From assembly GCF_009914315.1 (NCBI RefSeq), contig NZ_CP042596.1:3038001-3102000 (forward strand): 64,000 bases of DNA, written 5' to 3'. The position numbers were made by a program, and so were the translations under genes. The DNA is from Granulicella sp. WH15. Lineage in GTDB: Bacteria; Acidobacteriota; Terriglobia; Terriglobales; Acidobacteriaceae. Shown piece by piece: positions 25,253 through 35,339 of this stretch. The notes beneath the pieces are model-generated. The model had not been told where the DNA came from. It saw only the letters and a list, made by a program, of their open reading frames with translations, and did not search any database. Position 1 is the stretch's first letter. The number at the start of each line of letters is the position of its first letter.

Positions 25253-26093
25253 ACATGACTCTGAAGACATGGGCGATCTTCTTCTCGGTTTCGTCACAGG
25301 GATATCCCCGAAGCCACGGAGGGCGCTCCATGAATACTTTGAACTGGAGATGTATCTGTCAATCTGATGCCACCTGATCAAGGATGACAGACAGAATTTA
25401 GGGACTTTTTAGAGGCTCAGGCTTCACCGTAAAAAGGAATACCGCCGCTCCCCATGATTCCGGCGTTCTCCAGATTGGGGCAGTTAGCACAAAAGTGTAA
25501 GGAAGTGATAGCAACCGTTATTTCGTTTCCTATACTTCGCATCTCATAAATGATGCCAATCCGGCATAACTGTTATTCGTCTACCTTCGACACAACAGTT
25601 TGTGGACAAATCTAACTGCCGGTCAGGAAGCAGAAGTAAGTGCAGGATCAGCACCGGATGAACAGCGTCCTAACGATTTAATAATTTCAAAAAAAGTAAA
25701 GTCATTCTCTCGCAGGAGATGAGTGCAGAGCTAAATCCTAACCGGGCAAGATCATTCGGTGTCGTTACCCCCTAAGCCTTTTCAAATTCGAATCCCTTCC
25801 TCATGGTTTTTCGGACACGCCTGTTGACAGTCGCTATCAGCGTCCGTATATTTTGCGACGCGCAATAAGTGGCTCTTCACGCGTGGAGAAATGTCCTGAT
25901 TCTTTTCCTATCGATTTGTCGGTGCTAATCCCGAGCATGTCATGGGTTTAGCAGAGTCATTTTCCCTCGAGACGCCTTGCCCTCCTTCGGGCATGAATCT
26001 CTGCGTCAAAATTTCAGCACTAGTTAAGTCAACCGTAGTTGACCTAAAAATAGACTCGCCCAGCACCGATTGATACACCTTCTTGGAGGCAGT
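25253..26093. other. Long AT-rich intergenic region between divergent transcripts
   Basis: About 840 bases without a credible gene. It is clearly AT-richer than its surroundings, and lies between the minus-strand padR operon and the plus-strand receptor gene. It contains a GTCAAC/GTTGAC inverted repeat at 26028-26043, about 50 bases before the receptor start, which could be an operator. Short open frames on either strand (for example near 25910-26100) have no protein resemblance. Confidence 0.4.
26028..26043. promoter_or_regulatory. Candidate operator palindrome upstream of receptor gene
   Basis: GTCAAC and GTTGAC form a perfect 6-base inverted repeat around CGTA, ending 50 bases before the receptor ATG. 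The spacing fits a repressor or activator site. The bound factor is unknown. Confidence 0.3.
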
Positions 26094-29000
26094 ATGAAAC
26101 ATGCAATTGCTCTTTGCTTTGCTTTCTCTTTATTTCTATCTACCTTGTCGTATGGCTAAGCCGTCGACAGCCAGCAGATCTCCGGTGCCGTCACCGATGC
26201 AACCGGCGCAGTCGTCCCCAATGTGACAGTAACGGTAACAAATGTCGGCACCGGTCTCACCAGGGTCGTCACCTCAAACAGCGATGGGAACTACATAGCT
26301 CTCGATCTTCCAATCGGAATCTACACTGTCTCGGCAACCGTACCCGGCTTCAAGAAAGTGGTGGTCCAGGAGATTCATGTTGACGTTGGAGGTAAACCCA
26401 GCGTTCCGATCTCCCTGGAAGTCGGTGTGGAAAGCTAATCCATCACAGTACGAGCAGATGCCGTGCAGGTGAATACGACCAGCGCCGAGGTAGGCTCACT
26501 GGTTACCAGTACCGAGGCGACCAACCTCATGCTGAACGGTCGCAACTACATTCAACTGATCGCTCTGTCGCCCGGCGTCTCCCAAACCGTAGCCAGCGGA
26601 TTCGCGCTATTCGGCACCTATGGTGTGAGCAGCAACGCTCAGTCGGTCAACGGAGGGCGCACTGACACAGCGAACTACTTTATCGACGGCGTGGACAACA
26701 AGGACAACGGCGGCGGCGGCAACAACTTCGTCAATATCTCTCCCGACGCGCTCGACCAGTTCCGGACCGCATCGTCCGCATACGATGCCAGCTACGGAGG
26801 CAGTTCAGGAGCAACTATCAGCGTCGCAATCAAAAATGGAACACAGCAGTTCCATGGAATTGCCTACGAGTACCTTCGCAACGACGCGATTCAAGCCTAT
26901 GCCTTCCAGCCACTCGGAACCGTCACCCCCGTCAAGCCACCATTGCGTTACAACAACTTCGGTTGGTTCGTTGGAGGTCCTATCTACATCCCAGGACACT
27001 TCAACACTAATAAAGACAAGCTGTTTTTTTTCGTGGGTCAGGATTTCAAGCGGCAACGCACCTCAACGGTTGCCACGCTTGCCGTTCCGACGGCGGCCCA
27101 AAGAACCAGCCTCCCACCATGCAGTTCAAGTGTTACCACCGGTTGCTCTACGGCTACAGGACGCGCCCTTGTAAATCTCTTTCCGGCCTCCAATACCTCC
27201 GACGGAAAGAGCTTCAACTACCTCAGCCTTAATCCCCTCAATACCCAGGAATATCTCTTCAAAATTGACTACAACGTCAACTCGAAGAATCAAATATCAG
27301 GCCACTACGTGCACGACCTCTACACGGGGTTAGGTGCTCCTACCGGACTTATCACTTTTCAGCGGCACATCCCAGGACTCACGTCGTCGGTTCAGTGGAC
27401 CAGAACCATCAACGCAAAGACGCTCAATACATTGACGGTATCCTTTTCGGGTAACTTGATCACCGAGAGCCAGGGCATAGCCCCCAACGGCCAACTCGGC
27501 ATCACCAGCATCCTGCGCTCCGCGTACAACCTTAATTACCCCACTCTCTTCAATTTCTCTCCGGATATTCCTTCTGTCACAACGACGGGTTTCTCCACTC
27601 TTACTGCCACGGCAATCAACTTTGATAACTGCCAGCGCATCTATGCCGCTAAGGACGACTTTTCGCGGATCATCGGGAATCATAGCCTCAAGGCAGGTGT
27701 TTATGTATGGCGCGGACGAAAGAACCAGACATCCATCCCAGCGATTAATGGCAACTTTGGCTTCACTTCTATCCAGAATGAGTTGATGGGAAACTTCTCT
27801 ACCTATCAGGAGGGCAGCAGCATCCAGCAGGTGCAGGCTCGCTTCTCTCAGGTCGAAACCTATGTTCAGGATGATTGGACGGTTAACCACCGTCTCACCA
27901 TCAACATGGGACTACGCTGGCAGTATATGCAGCCCATCTTCAGTGCGCTCAATAATGCTTCGGCGTTCGATCCAAACTACTACGATCCAACCCACGCGGC
28001 GACGGTCAATGCGGCGGGAATCATCACCAGCAATCCCTATCCTTATAACGGCCTGGTGCTTCCCGGAGCAGGTTTCCCGGCACAGGCACAAGGTCGTGTG
28101 TCGGTCGTGAACAATCCTCAAGTACTCGCTCTCTTCCACAACCTTCCGCTCGGCCTGGTCAATACCTACTGGAATACCGAAGCACCTCGTATAGGATTTG
28201 CCTATGATACGAACGGTAAGCAGACAACCGTTATCCACGGGGGTTTCGGCATCTCGTATGAAAGACTTGAAGGCAACTACTACTACAATTCGGTTGCGCA
28301 GCTACCCTTCACCACAGTCGCCAACATCTCGAATGGAAATGCCGATACTCTGACGAGCGCGTCCTCTGCTGCCGCAAACCCCAGCACGATTACGAACTCG
28401 TACGATCGAAATCTTCAGCCGCCCCGGGTCATGAACTGGAGTGTCGGAGTGCAACAGAAGCTCGCGAACGACACGATTGCAGAGATTAACTACGTTGGCT
28501 CGTCGTCCGGCAATCTTACCTACTACAAAAACATTAATCAACTTCCTGGCGGCACACTACAGCAACATCCAGGCATATCGCCGCAGGCTCTTCGCCCCTA
28601 TCTCGGATACCAGGATATCTTCCAGAGCACAAATGGAGCGATATCGAACTACAACTCTCTCCAAGCTCACCTGCAAAAACGCATTAACAACGGCGGCACC
28701 GTCAACGTCTCCTATACCTGGTCAAAGTCTCTGACGGACGCACAGGACTACAACTACAATCCACAGGATAGCTTCAACCTGAGAGCCGATTATGGACCAC
28801 AGCGCTATAACCAGCCACAGATCCTGGTGATCAGCTATGTCTATCCTCTTCCCTTCTGGCAGGAGGGTGGCGAGTGGTACAAAAAAGCCCTCGGCAAGTG
28901 GCAGATTTCTGGCATCACCCGCATCTCCTCGGGGCTACCGATCAACGTCACTTTGCCCACGAACTCGGCTAACTCGGGCGACGGAGTAACCTCGGTAGCA

Positions 29001-29342
29001 CTGCGTCCGAATTTGGTGGGAGATCCTCGCGCCGGAGTAAGTGGCAAGCAGTTTCTCAACTCTGCGGCCTTTGCCACACCCACTCCAGGCACCTTCGGCA
29101 ACTTTCAGGCTTATGGAGTCAAGGGGCCGACTTACGATAACTGGGATGTCTCTCTTCAAAAGACCTTCCCGATCTTTGAGCAGCTTGGAGTTGACTTCCG
29201 GGCTGAGATGTTTAACGCACCGAATCACCTCTCTTACTTCACTATCGCCGCTCCAGCAGTACTTGGCACCAGCAACTTCGGCCAGGTGACGGTGGCAACC
29301 GATCCGAGAACGATGGAGTTTGCACTTAGGATTCATTTCTAG
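26094..29342 (+). pseudogene. Oar-like TonB-dependent receptor interrupted by two in-frame TAA codons
   Basis: Read through its stops, this frame gives 1082 residues, exactly the length of the intact paralogue next to it. It starts at ATG 26094 after a GGAGG site, with a signal peptide MKHAIALCFAFSLFLSTLSYG. TAA follows at 26157-26159. The same frame then gives a carboxypeptidase-regulatory domain (ISGAVTDATGAVVPNVTVTV), then a second TAA at 26436-26438. After that, 959 residues are open: the plug (EATNLMLNGRNYIQL, NYFIDGVDNKDNGGGG) and a long TonB-type barrel. Both stops sit where CAA (Gln) would fit the family; at the first, the paralogue has Gln. It could be a pseudogene, a read-through gene or a sequence error. 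The barrel part is otherwise undamaged. Confidence 0.75.
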
Positions 29343-29376
29343 TTGCAACCACTTGAAGAGTAACGCAATCGAAACG

Positions 29377-29413
29377 AAAAAAGCCGGAGTGCCCATGACT
29401 CTCCGGCTTTTTT
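29377..29413. terminator. Bidirectional intrinsic terminator between convergent receptors
   Basis: GCCGGAG (29383-29389) pairs with CTCCGGC (29401-29407), flanked by six A on the left and six T on the right. It therefore works as a terminator for both converging receptor genes. Confidence 0.9.
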
Positions 29414-29423
29414 GCCGATGCAG

Positions 29424-32400
29424 TTAGAAGCTATACTTCGCGGCTAACTGCAGTGCGCGGTTTGAGTATCCAGATGCCGTGCTGCTGATGACACCAAAGC
29501 TGCTGGAGCCAAACTCCGTGCCAGGACTGGAGAACTGCGGAGTATTCAGTGCATTGAATGCCTCTAAGCGAACCAACAGGCTATGCCGATCGTTGTAAGG
29601 CATGGGAAAGCTCCGCGAAAGTCCCAGTGTCAACGGATAGTGCGAGGGCGTGCGCAGGCCGTTGGGATTACGCGGAACGTTGCCATAGTGGCCGTTAGCA
29701 TTCTGGAAGGCAGCAGTGTTGAACCAGCGGTTTAGGGTTCGCTGGCTTGCCGGAAGCTCCAGCGTATTGACATCGTTGCCCGGCGCAAAGTCAGGGCGCT
29801 GGAACAAGTTGTCGTTGTGCTCCAGATCCTGCGACTGCGTAATAAAGAGCGGTGTACCCGTCACGTAAGAGTAGAGGCTGGTCAGCATCCATCCATTCGC
29901 AAGGGCCTTCGACATACGACTCTGCATATCGAACTTAGTTTCATAGACAAAACCGATCGAGAGGTAATGACGTTGATCGGTAAGTCCGCTTGCCCACTCC
30001 TTCGACGTCGGGATCTGCGTTTCACTGCGTGATCCGTTGGTATCGCCGCCCTGATTATCCAACAGGTGCGAGTAGGTGTAGGAAGTAGTCAGCGTCAGCC
30101 CATGCGAGTACTTATGCTGGAACTTCGCCTGCAGGCCGTGGTACTGCGAAGCACCATGGAAGTCGACGTAACGAATACGTCCATAGGTTGGGTAAGGACG
30201 ATTCGCCTGCACCGTGATCTTAGTGCCGTCGTTCGGCGGGCCGGAGTTGAAGTATGGAATCGACGTATCCTGATGCGTTCCCTTTACCCCCACATACGAG
30301 ATATCGAGCACATTGTTCCAGAACTGCTTGGAAAGCGTAGCCGTGTAAGTCTGCAGATAGAGGTCCGGGCGGCGATCATCCGCCGGCAAAGTTGCAACGT
30401 TCGCGCTTGCCGGAGCGATAGAGGCAGGGACTGGGTTGTTGATCGTCGCCTGCGGCGCGGGAGTCGTGGGCGCAGTGACGGTAGGGCCAGTCGTGTTCGA
30501 GATCGAGAAGCTCGAATCGATCGGCGGGTTCAACTGCAGAATATTGATATTGTCGAACTTGCCGCCATAGAAAGTAATTCCATAAGCCCCGCGAAACACC
30601 ATGTTGCGTGGAAAGCTATAAGCAAAGCCAACGCGGGGAGAAAAGTCTTTATGAGTAATCTTCCAAAGAGGATTGGGTAACGGGACCAGAGTAGGAGTCG
30701 CCGTGCTGAAGTCCAGCGTGCGCGACGTGTTGAGATTATTATGCGGAGGCATCCACAGGTCATAGCGCAGACCGATGTTCACCGTGAGCTTCGGCGTAGG
30801 CTTCCAATCATCCTGCACATAAAAGCCATAGCGCCACTGCCGAGCCGCCGTCAGCGGCACGCCTTCCGGCGTGATCACCGAGGCAGGCAGACCGAGCAGG
30901 AAGTCGGCGCCAGCATTACCAGCCGACGCGGCCAACTGAGTACCGCCCGAAGTGAACTGCGGGCCCGCAGTCAGCGCTCCGGTAAAGCTCAGAGAGCCGA
31001 AGGGCGTGTTGTTGGTCGTTGCGTTGTCCTGTACGTGACGCAGATCGCCGCCCATCAGGATGGTGTGCCGCCCCTTTGTCCAGGTGAGATTGTCCGTAAG
31101 TTGGTAGGTCCGACTGTCATCCAGATTCGAAGCAGCAGTGCCGCTACCCACTGTGACGAAGTTCGAGATCGTGATCGTCGGGAAGCCCTCCTGCGTCGGC
31201 GGCAGGGGAACGCCATTCAGAGTGAACTGGTTGATGCCGAGCTGCGCAGCCGTGAAGTCGCTATTGTAATAACCGGCAGGAAGCTGCTGCACATGCTCCA
31301 GGTCTGCTCCGCCGCGAACCTCGTTGATGAGTGTCGGGCTAAAGATATGTACATACTGCAAGCCGGTGTTATGAATCTTGTAAGTGCCGGTATAGCTGAA
31401 GACAGGGTTATAGCTGGTCAGCGGAAAATCGCGTCCCTGATAGAGATAGTGAATCGCAAGCTGGTTCTTGTCATTGATCTTGTGGTCAACACGAGTGAGG
31501 TACTGATTATTCACCTGATTGCCCGTCTGCACGCCGCTGTAGTTGTTCACGGTGCCATTGCTGGTACCCGGAATATTCGGACGCGGCATGTAGTTACGAG
31601 CGATATTGAGCGCCACAGAGTTCACCGGAATCTGTTTATTAGCGTAGGCATCTCCAGTGAAGGGGTTGCGCAGATAAGATTGTGGTACAGCAGAGAAGTC
31701 GCCATTCAACTCAGCATCGGTAAAGACCGTGGTCGTCTCCGCCGACTGCTGGATAGAACGAATTCCCTCATAGCTGAACATGAAGAACGTCTTGTCCTTC
31801 ACGATTGGCCCCGTGACCACACCGCCAAACTGGTTCTGCTTCAGCACCGTCTTCGCCAGCGGAGCCGGGCGAAAGTAGTCGCGCGCATCCACGGCCGAGT
31901 TGCGAATGAATTCGAACACCGTTCCGTGGAACTGGTTCGTGCCGCTCTTCAACTGCACGTTGACGATCGCGCCCGCACCACCGCCGTACTGCGCACCATA
32001 GTTGCTGGTCAATACGCTAAACTCCTGCACCGCATCGACCGAGGGATAAGCATTCACGTACGGACTGCGATTGTTAACCATCGTGACGCCATCGAGGAAG
32101 ACCTGCCCCCATGTGTTCTGATTGCCGTTCGACGAGACCGTGGACCCGTCGGTAGACGACGAGTGGTTATCAGGATTGGTCACGGTGACACCGGGAGTCA
32201 GAACCGCGAGATCGTTGAACTTCCGGCCATTCAGCGGAAGGTTCGCAGCCTCAGTCGTACCCACGACAGCACCCAACGTTCCATTGTCCGTGGTCAGCAG
32301 AGGCTGCGTCGTATGCACTTCCACTACTTCGTTGCCGCCACCAGCCTTCATGGAGACATTAATCTTGGCCTGCTGGTTGATCTCCAGCGTAATACCTTTC

Positions 32401-32672
32401 GTTTGGTAAGTGGCAAAACCGGGGGCAACGACAGAGATGTCATACGAGCCCGGAATGAGGTAGGTGATGCTATATTCGCCTGAATTTCCAGAGGTGAAGC
32501 TCTTGGTTTGTCCGGTAGTGGGACTGGCGATAGTGACGGTCGCCCCGGGAATTGCCGCACCTCCAGCATCGACAATCGTGCCACTGATGGATGTATCAAC
32601 CGTTTGTGCATAAGCGGCCTGCGTCAGGCCTGCTAGTAGAAAAACAGGATAAAGGTGCTTCAGTTTGAGCAT
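29424..32672 (-). CDS. Oar-like TonB-dependent receptor with carboxypeptidase-regulatory domain
   Basis: A 1082-residue outer-membrane protein. It has a signal peptide (LYPVFLLAGLTQAAYAQ), then a CarboxypepD_reg-like Ig domain (ISGTIVDAGGAAIPGATVTI ... YSITYLIPGSYDISVVAPGF; key parts), then a plug domain (EAANLPLNGRKFNDLAVLTPG, VFLDGVTMVNNRSPYVNAYP) and a C-terminal barrel of about 800 residues. This architecture is greatly expanded in Acidobacteriota, where it is thought to import large sugars or peptides, although substrates are mostly unknown. It is a paralogue of the convergent interrupted gene at 26-29 kb and has no damage. The structured region upstream (32763-32816) may be part of its leader. 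Confidence 0.92.
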   Translation of the reverse strand: MLKLKHLYPVFLLAGLTQAAYAQTVDTSISGTIVDAGGAAIPGATVTIASPTTGQTKSFTSGNSGEYSITYLIPGSYDISVVAPGFATYQTKGITLEINQQAKINVSMKAGGGNEVVEVHTTQPLLTTDNGTLGAVVGTTEAANLPLNGRKFNDLAVLTPGVTVTNPDNHSSSTDGSTVSSNGNQNTWGQVFLDGVTMVNNRSPYVNAYPSVDAVQEFSVLTSNYGAQYGGGAGAIVNVQLKSGTNQFHGTVFEFIRNSAVDARDYFRPAPLAKTVLKQNQFGGVVTGPIVKDKTFFMFSYEGIRSIQQSAETTTVFTDAELNGDFSAVPQSYLRNPFTGDAYANKQIPVNSVALNIARNYMPRPNIPGTSNGTVNNYSGVQTGNQVNNQYLTRVDHKINDKNQLAIHYLYQGRDFPLTSYNPVFSYTGTYKIHNTGLQYVHIFSPTLINEVRGGADLEHVQQLPAGYYNSDFTAAQLGINQFTLNGVPLPPTQEGFPTITISNFVTVGSGTAASNLDDSRTYQLTDNLTWTKGRHTILMGGDLRHVQDNATTNNTPFGSLSFTGALTAGPQFTSGGTQLAASAGNAGADFLLGLPASVITPEGVPLTAARQWRYGFYVQDDWKPTPKLTVNIGLRYDLWMPPHNNLNTSRTLDFSTATPTLVPLPNPLWKITHKDFSPRVGFAYSFPRNMVFRGAYGITFYGGKFDNINILQLNPPIDSSFSISNTTGPTVTAPTTPAPQATINNPVPASIAPASANVATLPADDRRPDLYLQTYTATLSKQFWNNVLDISYVGVKGTHQDTSIPYFNSGPPNDGTKITVQANRPYPTYGRIRYVDFHGASQYHGLQAKFQHKYSHGLTLTTSYTYSHLLDNQGGDTNGSRSETQIPTSKEWASGLTDQRHYLSIGFVYETKFDMQSRMSKALANGWMLTSLYSYVTGTPLFITQSQDLEHNDNLFQRPDFAPGNDVNTLELPASQRTLNRWFNTAAFQNANGHYGNVPRNPNGLRTPSHYPLTLGLSRSFPMPYNDRHSLLVRLEAFNALNTPQFSSPGTEFGSSSFGVISSTASGYSNRALQLAAKYSF

Positions 32673-33031
32673 ACGAGGCCTCTTAAAACTCTGTGGAGGG
32701 AATAAAAGCCAAAAAATAATGAAAATGTGGTGAATTGAATGCCCCGATTACACCCTGAGCCGGACTAGCCGTCGTCGGCTAGTTGACCGAGAAACATCTA
32801 GGCCAAAGAGCCTAGACAGGCCGATTAGCCAGGCCAAATTGAGACACACCTTACCGTTCCGCCCTTTGCAGAGGCGGTCCCTGCATTTCGCTCTGTTTGC
32901 TGTTATCCCAAATGGTTCAGACAAGAGAATCCATAACAGGTCTCCTCAAGTAACGCCTCTATACTCGGGCTTACCAACGGCCCCGCCCTTAGCCGCTCCG
33001 TTCTCAATCCCGACTTCTCAAGGTAGTCTTC
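32673..33031. other. Intergenic region with tandem CTAG hairpins
   Basis: About 360 bases between divergent genes. It contains two small perfect hairpins (32764-32783 and 32797-32816) followed by a GGCC-rich stretch near 32818-32835. These lie about 90-145 bases upstream of the minus-strand receptor start, so they could be in its promoter or leader. The rest shows no gene. Confidence 0.45.
32764..32816. repeat. Two tandem hairpins with CTAG cores
   Basis: ACTAGCCG (32764-32771) pairs perfectly with CGGCTAGT (32776-32783) around TCGT. TCTAGGC (32797-32803) pairs perfectly with GCCTAGA (32810-32816) around CAAAGA. Both stems include CTAG, a rare tetranucleotide in many bacteria. Neither is followed by a T-run, so they are not simple terminators. 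Confidence 0.6.
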
Positions 33032-33972
33032 ATGCGGAATCCACTGATAGTCCTCTGCGCCTTATTCGTGGTGGGCGTTCTCCACGCTCAAAATCCCTGG
33101 CAGCCATCGGCCGGGCACACACAGATACCGATATGGCCCGGAGCCGTGCCCGATGCTCGACCCACCACGGGGCCAGAAAACGTGCAAAGCGTCGGCCCTG
33201 AATCCCTCGTCGCCGGCAAGCCGTGGCTTTGGCTGGAACGGGTCTCACAGCCGACGATGACCGTGTACTCCCCCCGGGGTAAGAACACCGGCGCAGCCAT
33301 CATCGTGTTTCCTGGCGGCGGCTACGAGGGACTTGCGATTGACCTTGAAGGCACGGAGGTCTGCGACTGGCTTGTCGCAAAAGGCATCACCTGCGTTCTG
33401 CTGAAGTACCGTGTGCCCGCGCCCGCTCTGCCCCATACTGGGGTGCATACCCTCAGTCCCCCATCGCTCTCGAAGACGCGCAGAGAACCATCAGCCTTCT
33501 GCGCTTTCGCGCCGCCGAGTGGCACATCGATCCTCACAAGATCGGCGTGCTCGGCTTCTCCGCCGGCGGCCATCTCGTAGCAGCCACCAGTGTCCACTTC
33601 GACAAGCGCCTCTACGCCGATGTCGACGCCGCCGACAAAGTAAGTTGCCGTCCCGATTTTGCAGTAGCCCTGTATCCCGGTCACCTCTCGGTGAAGGCAG
33701 GCTCTCTCGACCTGACCCCGGATATCGCGAGCCACATCACCCCTCAAACGCCACCCACATTTCTGCTACAAAACGAAAACGACAACGTGGACACCATATG
33801 GGACTCGCTGACCTACTACGCAGCGCTCATCAAGGTGCATGTTCCAGTGGAGTTTCATTCGTACGCCGAAGGTGGCCACGCCTTCGGCCTTCGCAGAACG
33901 AAGTACCCGGCAACCGCATGGCCGCAGCTCGTTGAAATTTGGCTCCAGACGATCGGCATGACTTCGAATTGA
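33032..33972 (+). pseudogene. Secreted alpha/beta-hydrolase (acetylxylan-esterase-like), frameshifted
   Basis: The first frame (33032 onward) begins with a signal peptide (MRNPLIVLCALFVVGVLHAQ) and gives IPIWPGAVPDA and the oxyanion motif IIVFPGGGYEGLA, up to KYRVPAPALPHTG. The family match then continues in the -1 frame from about 33442: AYPQSPIALEDAQRTISLLR, WHIDPHKIGVLGFSAGGHLV (catalytic Ser in GFSAGG), FLLQNENDNVD (Asp) and YAEGGHAFGLR (His), to the TGA at 33970-33972. The break lies at the GGGG run 33440-33443 and fits loss of one base. All catalytic residues survive, so the damage is recent or an error in the sequence. Related enzymes deacetylate plant polysaccharides. Confidence 0.8.
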
Positions 33973-34061
33973 CCAATGCCATTGCATCAAACAGTTCGTC
34001 ACCAATTCCTTGGCTTACCAAGCCCGATCTCACGTAGTGGAGCTGCCCTCTACCCCTGCGC

Positions 34062-34688
34062 GACTACCCCACCATCGTCCTCGGCCACGGCGGCGGCCAG
34101 CTCACCAGCTGGCTGATTGAACACATCTTCGTCCCGCCTTCCGCAACACCACGCTCGAAACGATGGCTGACTCCTCCGTCCTGCCACCTGCCGCAGGCCG
34201 CCTCGCCTTCTCCACCGACTCCTACGTCGTCCACGGCATGGCCATCATGAGCGTCCGCGTGGGACTGGAGTTCCAGCCCCTCATCCGCAGCGACACGGCG
34301 GCGCTAAACGGCCTAGTAGCAATACTTCTGCCCTTCTCCCCGCACCTGCACGTCCTAGCTCGCGGCGGCCTTGCCGGTTCGCTCCACGAAACCGAGGCCC
34401 AATCTCAGGTCGGCATTCTCTTCGACGAGCGCAGCCTGCCGGTTCTGCCCGAGGTGCAAGCAGCCTGCGACCATGCTCGGCATGGACCCGATCTATGCAC
34501 ACAATGAAGGCAAGCTGGTCGCCACCTTCGATCCACTCATCGCCGAAGACCTTCTGGCCCGGATGCGAGAGCACCGTCACGGACTCAGAGCCGCCATCTT
34601 TGGCACGGTAATAGAGCGTCACGTGGGAATGATCGCATCAAAAACAGCCATCGGCGGCACTCGGATTATTCCACTACAGATCGGCTAG
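34062..34688 (+). pseudogene. hypE: Decayed hypE remnant (hydrogenase maturation protein HypE)
   Basis: Pieces in three frames match HypE in order. Around 34062: IVLGHGGGQLTSWLIEHIF, the N-terminal HypE motif. Around 34140-34235: FRNTTLETMADSSVLPPA and GRLAFSTDSYVV, in another frame. Then a large part of the middle is missing, joined to MAIMSVRVGLEFQPLIRSDTA, ARGGLAGSLHE and FDERSLPVLPEVQAACDHA. After another frame change near 34470: MLGMDPIYAHNEGKLVATF and AIGGTRIIPLQIG, the HypE C-terminus. HypE dehydrates a carbamoyl group to make the cyanide ligand of [NiFe]-hydrogenases. No other hyp genes are nearby. The gene cannot make a working protein. Confidence 0.75.
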
Positions 34689-35032
34689 CAGATCCCGCGT
34701 ATCTGCTAGTAGGAGGACCACTTACTCTGGGGACGAGCGGACAACATCGTTAACGATCCGACCTCGAGAAACACCCTCGATTCCATTTCCAACATCGGCT
34801 CTCATGCTATGATTCGATTCTTGGATTTGTATTATGAATATTGGAAGGCTTGTCTCTCTGAAGGCTCTTCCGCCCGGAGCGCCAGTCTCCCTCAACACCC
34901 GAGAAAGCAGATTGGCCCCATATCTTAAGCTTTATTTAATCTCATACCTTATTTATTTAAGGTAGGCCATACTCAATCGCGGCTCGTCTATCAGGTCAGC
35001 GGCTGAGCGCATTACCATTATCTTCGAGGACT
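34689..35032. other. AT-rich intergenic region upstream of the ACP gene
   Basis: About 340 bases. No gene is visible. It is AT-rich between 34800 and 34970 and carries a palindrome at 34945-34964 shortly before the acyl carrier protein gene, so it probably contains that gene's promoter. Confidence 0.4.
34945..34964. promoter_or_regulatory. Candidate operator palindrome upstream of acyl carrier protein
   Basis: TACCTTA (34945-34951) and TAAGGTA (34958-34964) form a perfect 7-base inverted repeat around TTTATT, in AT-rich DNA about 70 bases before the start codon. It may bind a regulator; none is encoded next to it. Confidence 0.35.
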
Positions 35033-35332
35033 ATGAACGCATCCACCGAACCAACCCTTGGCACGACCGATCCCGACTCCGTCCAGGGCCGTGTCCTCCG
35101 AGTCGTTGCCACCTCACGCCGCCTTCCTACCGAGTCCGTCACCTCCGACAGCACCTTCGAGCAGCTCGGCATCGACTCTCTCGACCGCATCAATCTGCTC
35201 TTCGACCTCGAGAACGAGTTCGACATCTCCATCGACGATGAGGAGGCCAAAACCATCACCACTATTCCCCAGATGGTGACCGGCATCCAGCAGCTACTCC
35301 AGTCCAAGGAGTCCGGGCTGGCCAGCATCTAG
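35033..35332 (+). CDS. Acyl carrier protein (specialised, sphingolipid-gene neighbour)
   Basis: A 99-residue acyl carrier protein with a 15-residue N-terminal tail. The phosphopantetheine site is EQLGIDSLDRINL with Ser49. Helix III follows (DLENEFDISIDDEEAKTI). It is not the housekeeping acpP, because no fab genes are near. It ends 7 bases from the end of a convergent pair encoding a serine-palmitoyltransferase-like enzyme and an SDR reductase. In Caulobacter a dedicated ACP lies with spt and the ceramide reductase, so this ACP may supply the acyl chain for long-chain base synthesis (inference from context). Confidence 0.9.
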   Translation: MNASTEPTLGTTDPDSVQGRVLRVVATSRRLPTESVTSDSTFEQLGIDSLDRINLLFDLENEFDISIDDEEAKTITTIPQMVTGIQQLLQSKESGLASI

Positions 35333-35339
35333 GCCAGCC

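Noticed and set aside
25253..26093. Hidden gene or CRISPR array in the 840-base gap
   Set aside because: No regularly spaced repeats and no open frame with ribosome site and coding character were found.
30741..32483. Plus-strand open frame of 580 codons
   Set aside because: It is antisense to the intact Oar-like receptor, Arg-rich and without any motif.
33440..33443. Programmed -1 frameshift making the esterase
   Set aside because: The site lacks a classic slippery heptamer and I see no clear downstream stimulator; simple loss of a base is the easier explanation.
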